Source of the DNA: Halobacteriales archaeon QS_9_67_15
GTDB taxonomy: Archaea > Halobacteriota > Halobacteria > Halobacteriales > Haloarculaceae
Assembly (NCBI GenBank): GCA_003023165.1
Contig: PXSD01000072.1
Location: 1 to 39,691 of the forward strand
Direction of reading: 5' to 3'
DNA: 39,691 nt
The notes beneath the pieces were generated by a model, which worked only from the letters and a program-made list of their open reading frames with translations, made no database searches and was not told the DNA's origin. This document shows, in pieces, positions 1 through 7,234 of this stretch. Made by a program: the position numbers and the translations under genes. The first letter of the stretch is position 1; every line of letters begins with the position of its first letter.

Positions 1-101
1 GCAGCGGCTGTCCCTGCGAATGCGACGGTGCCTCCGAACACGGAGACGACCATCAGCATCGTCAGGAACAAACTGCGAAGTTTGTCGTTAGTTCCTGTCA
101 T
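1..101 (-). CDS. Surface (S-layer type) glycoprotein, N-terminal part only
   Basis: Reading leftwards from the ATG at 99-101, the frame begins MTGTNDKLRSLFLTMLMVV and continues into a hydrophobic stretch ending FAGTAA at the window edge. This closely matches the haloarchaeal surface-glycoprotein signal peptide (TIGR04207 type): short polar start, KLR, then a hydrophobic core and an alanine-rich cleavage region. Proteins with this signal are exported by Sec and usually form the S-layer or large cell-surface proteins. Only 33 codons are present, so the mature protein cannot be seen and an S-layer identity is inferred. Its upstream region (102-507) is unusually long, as is known for highly expressed haloarchaeal S-layer genes. 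Confidence 0.8.
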   Translation of the reverse strand, partial: MTGTNDKLRSLFLTMLMVVSVFGGTVAFAGTAA

Positions 102-507
102 AGTTTGTTGGATCTGCTGTCAGCGGCCACAGTAACTTTCCGACCACGCGGACACGCGACCCGAGCGGGCCGCGCCGAACCGAACGGTGTACTCGATACT
201 GCAACCATGGGCAGGGGTACGGTACGAACCAACGCCGGATGTAATAAATGCTTTGTGGTCACGACGCCGGAAGGAGCCACCCGGGAAACCGCCAGATCAC
301 CCAGTAGAACCGCTTTGTGACACGTTCACGTACACCCATTCACGTGTCAGACGCCTGTCTTTCGGAAGTCTGACTGACGGTCTATTAAGTATCGGAAAGC
401 GGCGCGTAGACCCCTACTGACTTGCTGCGAAGAAACGTTGGTCGATTCGAGGCGCCGACTTCGACCTCCCGCGCATGACATCGGTGCGCCAGCGCGTCGA
501 CTTCGAC
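102..507 (-). promoter_or_regulatory. Long upstream region of the surface glycoprotein gene
   Basis: About 400 bases lie here without a convincing gene. On the minus strand two TATA-like boxes can be seen: around 244-252 (read ATTTATTA, roughly 140 bases before the start codon) and around 381-389 (ACTTAATA). The stretch 318-374 holds two nested inverted repeats: TGACACGT (318-325) with ACGTGTCA (342-349), and GTCAGAC (346-352) with GTCTGAC (368-374). These could be operators or leader structure. Short ORFs here have no family likeness and are treated as noise. Confidence 0.4.
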
Positions 508-1245
508 CTACGACGTGACGACTTCGACTTCGTGGCCGTCCGGGTCTTTCGTGAACCCATAATTGTTGTCGCAGCTCTCGGGGTCGCGGTAGTCCGCTGC
601 TTCGCGAGTCATGAGCGACTCCCAGCTGTCGTCGAGGTCGTCGACGCGGACGGCGAGGTGGCCCCAGGCGTCACCCAGCTCGTAGGACCGACCGTCGTAG
701 TTGTAGGTGAGTTCGACGGCCATCGCCTCGTCTGCGGCGTCCTCGGGCTTCACGAAGTAGTTCGCGAAGGTGTCCGCCTCCCAGCGCCCGGTGTGTTCGT
801 GCTCGAACTTGCGGGTCCACCAGCCGAGATGGTCGTCGGCGTCCTCGTGGTCGATGCTCCAGCGAGCGCCGAAGTCCCGCTCGACGATCTCGATCTCGTG
901 GCCGTCCGGGTCCGTGACGAACGCGTAGCCGGGGTTGTCCTCGGGCCGGCGGTAGTCCTCGACGCCCTCGTCCATCAGTTCGTAGTAGGCGTCGTGGACG
1001 TCCTCGACGCGGACGGCGATGTGTCCCCAGCCGTCGCCCATCGTGTACGACCGACCGTCGTGGTTGTACGTGAGTTCGAGCAGCGCGCCCTCGTCGTGGA
1101 CGTCTTCCGGACCGAGGAAGACGTTCGTGAAGGTGTCGGCTTCCCAGCGACCCTTCTCCTCGTAGTCGAGGTGTGTCCGGTACCAGTCGAGCGATTCCTC
1201 GAGGTCTTCGACGCGCATCATCGTGTGGTCGAGTGTCCCGTCCAT
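508..1245 (-). CDS. VOC family (glyoxalase/dioxygenase fold) protein with two tandem domains
   Basis: This 245-residue protein has two copies of the vicinal-oxygen-chelate fold. The first begins LDHTMMRVEDLEESLDWYR, the glyoxalase I signature with a metal-ligand histidine, followed by LLELTYNHDGRSY and WGHIAVRVEDV. The second (from about residue 125) repeats ELTYNYDGRSY and WGHLAVRVDDL. Members of this family include lactoylglutathione lyase-like enzymes and dioxygenases; haloarchaea lack glutathione, so the substrate is unknown. The longer frame would start at 1296, inside hairpin element E1. The start at 1245 is preferred because the family opens with LDHTMMRV and a TATA-like box (minus strand TATCCTTTTCG, about 1269-1279) sits about 27 bases upstream. 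Confidence 0.85.
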   Translation of the reverse strand: MDGTLDHTMMRVEDLEESLDWYRTHLDYEEKGRWEADTFTNVFLGPEDVHDEGALLELTYNHDGRSYTMGDGWGHIAVRVEDVHDAYYELMDEGVEDYRRPEDNPGYAFVTDPDGHEIEIVERDFGARWSIDHEDADDHLGWWTRKFEHEHTGRWEADTFANYFVKPEDAADEAMAVELTYNYDGRSYELGDAWGHLAVRVDDLDDSWESLMTREAADYRDPESCDNNYGFTKDPDGHEVEVVTS

Positions 1246-1291
1246 AGCCGAAATCAGGGTAGCCACGTCGAAAAGGATACCGAACGCGGAA

Positions 1292-1378
1292 CTCATACGG
1301 TCGGTTGTAGCTATTTACCGCCGCTCGTCTACCCGGTGACGACGATCGGCGGTAAGAGACTACAACCGACCGTATCAG
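1292..1378 (-). repeat. Hairpin element E1 (CTGA...TGAG family)
   Basis: The stretch is a long imperfect palindrome centred on 1335. The outer arms ATACGGTCGGTTGTAG (1295-1310) and its exact complement (1360-1375) are 16 bp. An inner stem TTACCGCCG/CGGCGGTAA (1315-1323/1347-1355) shares the same centre, with a further 5 bp stem inside. Read on the minus strand it starts CTGA (1378-1375) and ends TGAG (1295-1292), the same boundaries as elements E2-E4. The CTGA contains the TGA stop of the TIGR04206 gene. It lies between two genes on the same strand, upstream of the VOC promoter. Confidence 0.8.
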
Positions 1379-1812
1379 GGACGGCTCGTCCACGCGGCGA
1401 GTGCGAGGAACGCGGCCCCGAGCGGGAGCGCGACCACACCGACGCGGTACGAGGAGAACCCGACCGCCGCGTAACACACGTCGAGCGCGGCGAGCGCGAA
1501 CAAACCGGCGGTGACGCGGCGGTCTTCGCGACCGATCCGGGCGAGCGAAACGCTCGCGACGCCACTGCCGTACAGGAGCGTCGCGGTCGGCCACGCGAGC
1601 AGGGAGGTGGGGAGCCCGCGCGTGTACACGAAGACGTAGTGGTACACCGACGTCAGCGAGAGCGTCTCCGGGTTCGCGAGGGCGACCGAGAGGACGAGAC
1701 TGTGCCCGTCGCCGAAGGGGACGACCAGCCACGGGACGAGCCCGGCGAGAACCACCGCGACGACTCGAGAAGGGACGGCGCTGGCAACTGTGTCTGTGTC
1801 GGGCCGACTCAT
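1375..1812 (-). CDS. TIGR04206 family integral membrane protein
   Basis: The 145-residue protein has about four hydrophobic segments. It shows the pattern I associate with the haloarchaeal TIGR04206 family: LVPWLVVPFGD near residue 25, YHYVFVYTRGLP near 60, WPTATLLYG, then DRRVTAGLFALAALD. Function is unknown. The start codon overlaps the stop of the upstream GTPase gene by four bases (ATGA on the minus strand), so the two are probably co-transcribed and translationally coupled. The TGA stop lies inside the boundary of hairpin element E1, so insertion of E1 may have set the present C-terminus. The family assignment comes from memory of conserved motifs. Confidence 0.75.
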   Translation of the reverse strand: MSRPDTDTVASAVPSRVVAVVLAGLVPWLVVPFGDGHSLVLSVALANPETLSLTSVYHYVFVYTRGLPTSLLAWPTATLLYGSGVASVSLARIGREDRRVTAGLFALAALDVCYAAVGFSSYRVGVVALPLGAAFLALAAWTSRP

Positions 1813-2918
1813 CGAGTCGTCAGGATGCGGAGCACGTCCTCGTCGGCGAGTTCGTGGTCGATCCCGACCTGCTGTTGGTCGTGTTTCGCGCTTGGGCCGG
1901 AGACGCGTGCGAACCTGAATCGATTCTCGAACTCGCCGCCGAGTTTCTCGCAGGCGTCTTCGATCGTGTCGCCATGACGGAGGACGAGCGGTTCGTCGTA
2001 GTCGACGCCGCGGCCCGGTTTGTCCATGTAGACCCGGATGAGGCCGAGGTCCTCCCAGACCGCCTCTGTGAGCGAGTCCAACCCCTTCTGTTCCTCGGCG
2101 CTGATGAAGATGGCCTCCTCGGGGTCGATGTCGTGTTCGCGCAGGTCCTCGTGAACCGTCTCGAGGTAGTCCGGTTCGATGAGGTCGGCCTTGTTGACCG
2201 TCACGAGCGACGGCAGGTACTCCCGGTTGTCGAGGACGCCGTCGATGAGCCGGTCGATGTCGACCTGTTCGCCGATGTTCACGTTCGCGTTGACGTACCC
2301 GCGCTCGCGGAGGACGCTCTTGATGGTCTCTTCGCCGAGGTCGAGGTCGACGCTGGATGTCACATTGATCCCGTCTTTGTGCTTCTTCCGGATGGTGACG
2401 CGTGGGGGTTCGGTGTCGATGCGGACCTTGTTGTTGTACAGTTCCTCGGACAGCCGCGCGTACTGGTCGATCTCGAAGACGGAGAGGACGAAGACCACGA
2501 GGTCCGCCGTGCGGACGACCGAGAGGACGGCCTGCCCGTCGCCGCGACCGTCGGCGGCGCCCTCGATGAGCCCCGGAACGTCCAGTATCTGGATGTTCGC
2601 GCCGTTGTACTGGAGCATTCCGGGATTGATATCCAGCGTCGTGAACTCGTAGGAGCCGACCTCGCTCTCGGCGTTCGTGAGGGCGTTGAGCAGCGTCGAC
2701 TTGCCGACGCTCGGGAAGCCGACGAGGGCGACGGTCGCGTCGCCGGTCTTCTCGACGGCGTACCCAGTCCCCCCGCCCGCCGAGGACTGGTTCTCGAGCT
2801 CCTCCTTTTTTTCCGCGAGCTTCGCTTTCAGCCGGCCGATGTGTCCCTCGGTCGACTTGTTGTAGGGCGTGGTCGCGATCTCCTCTTCGATCTCGCGGAT
2901 CTCCTCTTCGAGCCCCAT
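1809..2918 (-). CDS. drg: DRG-family GTP-binding protein
   Basis: This 369-residue protein has the OBG/HflX-class GTPase layout of archaeal and eukaryotic DRG proteins. An N-terminal helical region (residues 1-55) is followed by the P-loop GFPSVGKS, the switch sequence DVPGLIEGA, the NKAD guanine-specificity motif near residue 235, and a C-terminal TGS domain (about 290-369, starting RVYMDKPGRG). DRG proteins bind GTP and associate with ribosomes; they are thought to act in translation or ribosome rescue. The start at MGLEEE is chosen because a TATA-like box (minus strand CTTTTTCGG, about 2942-2950) lies about 28 bases upstream and the family begins this way. The upstream extension has no conserved content. 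Confidence 0.95.
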   Translation of the reverse strand: MGLEEEIREIEEEIATTPYNKSTEGHIGRLKAKLAEKKEELENQSSAGGGTGYAVEKTGDATVALVGFPSVGKSTLLNALTNAESEVGSYEFTTLDINPGMLQYNGANIQILDVPGLIEGAADGRGDGQAVLSVVRTADLVVFVLSVFEIDQYARLSEELYNNKVRIDTEPPRVTIRKKHKDGINVTSSVDLDLGEETIKSVLRERGYVNANVNIGEQVDIDRLIDGVLDNREYLPSLVTVNKADLIEPDYLETVHEDLREHDIDPEEAIFISAEEQKGLDSLTEAVWEDLGLIRVYMDKPGRGVDYDEPLVLRHGDTIEDACEKLGGEFENRFRFARVSGPSAKHDQQQVGIDHELADEDVLRILTTR

Positions 2919-2991
2919 TGTCTGTGAGTCGGCAACCGGCACCGAAAAAGGTGTTCTTCCGGGCCGGTGTCGAGCGGCCGAAACGTGTAAC

Positions 2992-3009
2992 ACAGAAATA
3001 TAGTTCTGT
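2992..3009. promoter_or_regulatory. Palindrome over a TATA-like box
   Basis: ACAGAA (2992-2997) and TTCTGT (3004-3009) form a 6 bp inverted repeat around the AT-rich centre ATATAG, just upstream of the broken VNG_1110C-like gene. A palindrome over a TATA box is a typical place for a repressor operator, but no regulator can be assigned. Confidence 0.3.
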
Positions 3010-3018
3010 CAATAGAAG

Positions 3019-3206
3019 ATGCGTTTCGACAAACTAATACGACGAGAGGTGGATATCCTCGACAATGTCAGACCCGGGACGACCTCGAAGAGCGGTTCAC
3101 GCTGACGATCCGCACGGAGGGGTGTCGGGTGCGTATCATCGGCAGTCCGGTCGAGATCAAAGGCGCGAGCGACTTTCTCGCGAGAAACGGCGTCTCGCTC
3201 GCCTGA
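3019..3206 (+). pseudogene. VNG_1110C-like small protein, frameshifted
   Basis: The frame opening at 3019 reads MRFDKLIRREVDILDNVR and then loses sense. From about 3075 a different frame reads RDDLEERFTLTIRTEGCRV then RIIGSPVEIKGASDFLARNG and stops at 3204-3206. Joined across a single-base shift near 3070-3078, the two parts make a protein of about 60 residues. The RIIGSPVEIK...FLARNGV ending is the hallmark I recall for the haloarchaeal VNG_1110C family (function unknown). No single ATG frame covers the conserved C-terminus. The shift is either a real loss of the gene or a sequencing error. Confidence 0.65.
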
Positions 3207-3265
3207 AACGGCGGGACCCGATAGCGACAAACGACCCTGTCCTGCAAAACTGTCTCTCAGCGGTT

Positions 3266-3351
3266 CTGATACTGCCGGCTGTAACTTCGTGAAGATATTC
3301 GCCGCCCCGGGGCGGCGAAATTCGTGACAGACGTACAGCCGGCAGTATGAG
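3266..3351 (+). repeat. Hairpin element E2 (CTGA...TGAG family)
   Basis: The outer arms ATACTGCCGGCTGTA (3269-3283) and its exact complement (3334-3348) are 15 bp. A perfect 22-base palindrome with 11 bp arms (3298-3319, CGCCGCC paired with GGCGGCG) has the same centre at 3308.5. The element starts CTGA and ends TGAG like E1, E3 and E4, although its arm sequence is different. It lies 60 bases after the broken VNG_1110C-like gene and 17 bases before the stop of the convergent TrmB-type gene. Confidence 0.8.
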
Positions 3352-3367
3352 TCGTGGGTCGGTGTGT

Positions 3368-4204
3368 CTACGCCGGGCCGTGTGCGGTCGAGCCGGAGCG
3401 GATAGCGTTCGCGAGGAGCGGTCGCATCAACCCGACGAGCGGGGCGCGTTCGTCGTCGGTCCAGACGGCGCTGTGGCGGTCGACGCTGGGGAGGTCGGTT
3501 TCGAGGTTGGAACTGACCAGCAGTTCGCGACCGTCCGCCATGAGGATCGAGCTGATCTCGCCCGGTTCGATCGGGTGGTCTTCCCACCAGGTCCACGTTT
3601 CGAGGACGGTCGCGCCCGGCGCGAGGTCGCCGATCGTCTCGCGGACCACCGGGCTCGGGGACCCGACAGTGATGGTGACGCCGCGCTCGTCGGCGGCCGA
3701 CAGCGACCGGCGCAGTTCTTCGGTGAGCAGGCTCTCGACGGCGACGACGAGCAGGAGTTCGTCCGTCGCGTCGTCGGCGAGTCCGACGAGTCGGTCGCTG
3801 ACCGCGTCGTCGCCCTCCACGACCCAGACCCCTGCTCGCTCGTCACGGGGTTCGGGCGACTGCAGGCGCGGGAGGAGTCCGTCGAGCCGGTCGAGCCGTT
3901 CGCCGTACTCGCGGCGGATCGTCTCGACGGCGTCGCGGGGCTCCGGCGCGCGGAACTGTCGCGGTTGGGAGTCCTGTACGTCGGCGAGCCCGCGCTCCCG
4001 TAGGGACTCGACGCTGTCGTAGACGCGCGGGCGGGGCACGTCCGCGATGTCTGCGAGTTCGCGTGCCGTGCCGTGGCCGATGCGCGTCAACGCGACGAAA
4101 CACTTCGCCTCGTAGCCCGTCAGCCCGAACGTCTCCAGCAGTGTCGTCGTCTCGGCGACCAGGTCGTCTCCGTCCGGACCGGCGGCGGACTCGTCGTTCG
4201 ACAT
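3368..4204 (-). CDS. TrmB-type transcriptional regulator
   Basis: The 278-residue protein begins with an acidic stretch, then a winged helix-turn-helix of the TrmB type (about 22-85: LETFGLTGYEAKCFVALTRIG, ARELADIADVPRPRVYDSV), a short coiled linker, and a C-terminal sensor-like domain of about 170 residues. TrmB proteins usually regulate sugar or central metabolism and bind DNA through the N-terminal wing. The ligand here is unknown. Upstream ATGs at 4231 and beyond are in frame. A TATA-like box (minus strand GTTATTAC, 4244-4251) would place transcription initiation near 4221, so the ATG at 4204 is the likelier start. The gene converges on element E2. Confidence 0.85.
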   Translation of the reverse strand: MSNDESAAGPDGDDLVAETTTLLETFGLTGYEAKCFVALTRIGHGTARELADIADVPRPRVYDSVESLRERGLADVQDSQPRQFRAPEPRDAVETIRREYGERLDRLDGLLPRLQSPEPRDERAGVWVVEGDDAVSDRLVGLADDATDELLLVVAVESLLTEELRRSLSAADERGVTITVGSPSPVVRETIGDLAPGATVLETWTWWEDHPIEPGEISSILMADGRELLVSSNLETDLPSVDRHSAVWTDDERAPLVGLMRPLLANAIRSGSTAHGPA

Positions 4205-4356
4205 TGATACCGATGGTCTCTCAGAGGACATTGTACGGTCGGTGTAATAACGGTGGTCGTTCACGACGGCTCGTTGTGCTCCCGGGCGAGTGATGCGTCC
4301 GGCCACGCCGGCCGCCGGAATCGTTCTCTCGTTCGGTTGTCGACACGTCCGACACC

Positions 4357-5340
4357 TCAGGCGACCTGGTCGTCGGCGTCGAGCAGTTCTGTGTAGCGGT
4401 CCCGGATGGTCACCGCGGAGACGTCGGCGGCGTCTGCGACCTCGTGCTGGGTCACGTCGACGTTCGTCAGCCGACCGGCCGCGTATATCGCGGCCGCCGC
4501 GAGGCCCACGGGGTTCTTGCCCGAGTGGACCGCCTCTCGCTTGCCCGCTTCGAGGAGTTCGACCGCGCGCTGTTTCGTCTCCTCGGGCAGGTCGAGGTCC
4601 GAGATCAGTCGCGGGACGTACTGAGCCGGGTCGGTCGGCTCCATCGCGAGTTCGAGTTCGCGGGCGATGTATCGGTACGCGCGTGCGAACTCCTTCCGCT
4701 CGACTCGACTGACGGTTTCGAGTTCGTCGAGCGTGCGCGGGACGCCCGCCTGTCGTGCGCCCGCGTAGAGGGACCCGGTCGCCATCGCCTCGATGGACCG
4801 GCCCGGGATGAGTTCCTCGTCGAGCGCGCGGCGGTAGATGACCGACGCGGTCTCGCGGGCGTCCTTCGGGATGCCCAGCGCGGAGGCCATCCGGTCGACC
4901 TCCCCCAGCGCCTGCTTCAGGTTACGGTCCTGTGCGCTCTGGGAACGGAAGCGTTCGTCCCACGTGCGCAGGCGCGACATCTGTTCGCGCTTCTTCGCGG
5001 AGAGGGTCTGGCCGTGGGCGTCCTTGTTCTGCCAGTCGATGACCGAGGAGAGCCCCTTGTCGTGGAGCATCTCCGTCGTCGGCGACCCGACGCGGCTCTT
5101 CTCGGCCTTGTCGCGCGCGTCGAACGACCGCCACTCCGGCCCGCGGTCGACGACGTCCTCTTCCAGCACGACGCCACACTCCCGACAGACTGTCTCCCCG
5201 CGCTTCTCGTTCGTGATCCCTGCCGCACCGCACTCGGGGCACTCGTTCCGCTCGGACTTCGAGTCGGCCTCGGCCTCCTCGTCCTCACGTTCAAATGGCT
5301 GGACGTGACGGCCCGTAACTCGCTGGTTGGCGCTTGTCAT
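4357..5340 (-). CDS. tfb: Transcription initiation factor IIB (TFB)
   Basis: The 327-residue protein has an N-terminal zinc ribbon (ECPECG near residue 33, CRECG near 52), the B-reader/linker segment (WRSFDARDKAEKSRVGSP) and two cyclin folds (about 135-225 and 230-320). The last contains the helix-turn-helix TQHEVADAADVSAVTIRDRY that contacts the BRE. TFB bridges TBP-bound promoters and RNA polymerase. Haloarchaea commonly carry several TFB paralogues; which one this is cannot be told here. A TATA-like box on the minus strand (about 5407-5418, ATTTTAAT) would give a leader of roughly 45 bases. Confidence 0.97.
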   Translation of the reverse strand: MTSANQRVTGRHVQPFEREDEEAEADSKSERNECPECGAAGITNEKRGETVCRECGVVLEEDVVDRGPEWRSFDARDKAEKSRVGSPTTEMLHDKGLSSVIDWQNKDAHGQTLSAKKREQMSRLRTWDERFRSQSAQDRNLKQALGEVDRMASALGIPKDARETASVIYRRALDEELIPGRSIEAMATGSLYAGARQAGVPRTLDELETVSRVERKEFARAYRYIARELELAMEPTDPAQYVPRLISDLDLPEETKQRAVELLEAGKREAVHSGKNPVGLAAAAIYAAGRLTNVDVTQHEVADAADVSAVTIRDRYTELLDADDQVA

Positions 5341-5635
5341 GGTGCGTGCCGAGTCGGCAGCGTGTCGCCACCGACCCGTGTTTCGGCATCCCGTTCTTAG
5401 AGCTACTGATTAAAATAGTTATCGCCTCGTTGTTACAGAAGTAGTTACAATACGGTTGTCCGGATGAGCGGACGGTTTTCGACTGGATCCGGAAGCGGGT
5501 TCCAGCGGTCAGAAGCGGGCATCGAGCCACGGTACAACGGTAGTGACAGTGAGAACCATACCCTACATGTGTCACTGTGACACACCGCGTCCGGGAAAAG
5601 CAATTCTTAAACCTGCCCCGTCGGTTTCACCGTGT
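5341..5635. promoter_or_regulatory. Divergent promoter region between tfb and rpl11
   Basis: These 295 bases separate two divergent genes and hold no convincing ORF. On the minus strand the ATTTTAAT box near 5407-5418 is the likely tfb promoter. On the plus strand TTCTTAAAC (5604-5612) sits about 28 bases before the rpl11 ATG, which fits a leaderless transcript. Between them is a GTGTCACTGTGACAC palindrome (5569-5583), a possible operator. Confidence 0.5.
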
Positions 5636-6124
5636 ATGGCTGGAACCATCGAAGTGCTCGTCCCGGGCGGGCAGGCCGATCCGGGCCCGCCCCTCGGACC
5701 GGAGCTCGGTCCGACCCCCGTGGACGTGCAGGCGGTCGTCCAGGAGATCAACGACCGGACCGAAGCGTTCGACGGGACGGAAGTCCCCGTCACCGTCGAG
5801 TACGAGGACGACGGTTCGTTCTCGATCGAGGTCGGCGTCCCGCCGACGGCCGAGCTCATCAAAGACGAGGCCGGCTTCGAGACGGGCAGCGGCGAACCCC
5901 AGGAGACCTTCGTTGCCGACCTCTCCACCGAACAGGTCAAACAGATCGCCGAGCAGAAACACCCCGACCTGCTCGCCTATGACCTAAAGAACGCCGCGAA
6001 GGAAGTCGTCGGCACCTGCACCTCGCTGGGCGTCACCATCGAGGGCAACGACCCCCGCGAGTTCAAAGGGCGGATCGACGAGGGCGAATACGACGACGTG
6101 TTTGCAGACGAAGCGGCCGCGTAA
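5636..6124 (+). CDS. rpl11: Large ribosomal subunit protein uL11
   Basis: The 162-residue protein carries the archaeal L11 N-terminal sequence GTIEVLVPGGQADPGPPLGP and the C-terminal rRNA-binding helix region (AKEVVGTCTSLGVTIEG). L11 binds the GTPase-associated centre of 23S rRNA at the base of the L10-L12 stalk. It is transcribed alone here, from a TATA-like box at 5604-5612, as known for Halobacterium where L11 and L1-L10-L12 form separate transcripts. The length is normal for the family. Confidence 0.98.
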   Translation: MAGTIEVLVPGGQADPGPPLGPELGPTPVDVQAVVQEINDRTEAFDGTEVPVTVEYEDDGSFSIEVGVPPTAELIKDEAGFETGSGEPQETFVADLSTEQVKQIAEQKHPDLLAYDLKNAAKEVVGTCTSLGVTIEGNDPREFKGRIDEGEYDDVFADEAAA

Positions 6125-6200
6125 GCCGCTGTTGATGACGCAAAGCCTCGCAAAACGGGCGGAACGAGTTTTACGGTTTGTTCGCCGAGGAAGCGGCGGC

Positions 6201-6507
6201 ATGACGGACCGCGAATCCGTCCAGCTTCGGAGTATCGACGAACGGGCGTGAGACGCGGTCCGTCGCCCGACGCGACCGAGCACGGTCCAGCGGATGTCGC
6301 GGTGACGGTCAACGCGGTTCCGAACGGGTTCGCCGTCGAAGACGACGGGACTGGACTGGACTCGGACTGTCGGTCGTCGAGGGGATCGCAGACGGGCACG
6401 GCTGGTCGGTCGCGTATCGGTCCGAAGCGGACCGGTCACGCTTCGAGGTGACCGGCGTCGAAAGCCAGAAGCGGAGTGACGCTCTCGCGGCGGTCCGACG
6501 GGTTTAA
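6201..6507 (+). pseudogene. Decayed histidine kinase remnant between rpl11 and rpl1
   Basis: A short frame at 6201 starts MTDRESVQLRSIDERA and stops. Further on, frame 6248 gives EHGPADVAVTV...VEDDGTGL, resembling the N-box/G1 part of a HATPase_c domain. After a shift near 6350-6361, another frame reads LGLSVVEGIADGHGWSVAY...RFEVTGVE, a typical haloarchaeal kinase C-terminus, ending in TAA at 6505-6507. The region between the G1 and G2 boxes is missing and the remaining GGACT repeats suggest slippage or deletion. The transmembrane, PAS and HisKA parts are absent. The stop codon overlaps the rpl1 TATA-like box. Confidence 0.7.
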
Positions 6508-6594
6508 GTGTCGCATCGGCGTCCCATCAGGTGAGACAGGCTTTGCCTGTTTCACTGACCCGTAGGAGCCGTTGGCGTACTACGGAGGTGAACA
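6503..6594 (+). promoter_or_regulatory. rpl1 promoter and structured leader (probable L1 autoregulatory site)
   Basis: TTTAAGT (6503-6509) is a plausible TATA box with initiation near 6530. The leader of about 65 bases folds into two hairpins: GTGAGACAGG/CCTGTTTCAC (6531-6540/6546-6555, one G-U pair) and CCGTAG/CTACGG (6560-6565/6580-6585). A strong Shine-Dalgarno GGAGGTG (6584-6590) overlaps the second stem. Archaeal L1 is known to bind its own mRNA at a structure mimicking its 23S rRNA site and repress translation. The position and overlap with the SD fit that role, but binding is inferred. Confidence 0.65.
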
Positions 6595-7233
6595 ATGGCA
6601 GATCAGGAAATAGAGAACGCAGTAACTCGTGCACTCGAGGACGCACCGCCCCGGAACTTCCGGGAGACGGTCGACCTCGCGATAAACTTGCGCGACATCG
6701 ACTTAGACGACCCGTCGAACCGCGTCGACCAGGACGTGGTCCTCCCGTCCGGGACCGGACAGGAGACCCAGATCGTCGTGTTCGCGGAGGGCGAGACCGC
6801 TCTGCGCGCCGAGGAAGCCGCAGAGGAAGTCCTCGACGGCGACGACCTCGCGGACCTGGGAGACAACGACAACGAGGCCAAGGACCTGGCCGACGAAACC
6901 GACTTCTTCCTCGCGGAGGAAAACATGATGCAGGACATCGGTCGGTACCTGGGGACAGTCCTCGGCCCGCGTGGGAAGATGCCCGACCCGATCGCGCCGG
7001 ACGACGACGTGGTCGAGATGGTCGAGCGTCTCAAGAACTCCGTCACCGTGCGGAGCCGCGACCGGCGCACGTTCCACACGCGCGTCGGTGCCGAGGACAT
7101 GTCCGCCGAGAACATCGGCGACAACATCGACGTGATCCTCCGGCGACTCCACGCGGACCTCGAGAAGGGCCCCCTCAACGTCGACTCCATCTACGTGAAG
7201 ACGACGATGGGGCCGGCAGTGGAGGTCGCCTGA
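6595..7233 (+). CDS. rpl1: Large ribosomal subunit protein uL1
   Basis: The 212-residue protein matches archaeal L1, with the RNA-binding two-domain fold and the conserved segment LGPRGKMPDP near residue 122. L1 forms the mobile stalk near the ribosomal E site and often represses its own operon. It is first in the rpl1-rpl10-rpl12 operon: its TGA is followed one base later by the rpl10 ATG. Translation probably depends on the strong GGAGGTG upstream. Confidence 0.98.
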   Translation: MADQEIENAVTRALEDAPPRNFRETVDLAINLRDIDLDDPSNRVDQDVVLPSGTGQETQIVVFAEGETALRAEEAAEEVLDGDDLADLGDNDNEAKDLADETDFFLAEENMMQDIGRYLGTVLGPRGKMPDPIAPDDDVVEMVERLKNSVTVRSRDRRTFHTRVGAEDMSAENIGDNIDVILRRLHADLEKGPLNVDSIYVKTTMGPAVEVA

Positions 7234-7234
7234 C

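Noticed and set aside
1375..3012. 545-residue minus-strand frame joining the TIGR04206 gene to its upstream region
   Set aside because: Only its last 145 residues are protein-like. The rest is a frame shadow of the DRG GTPase.
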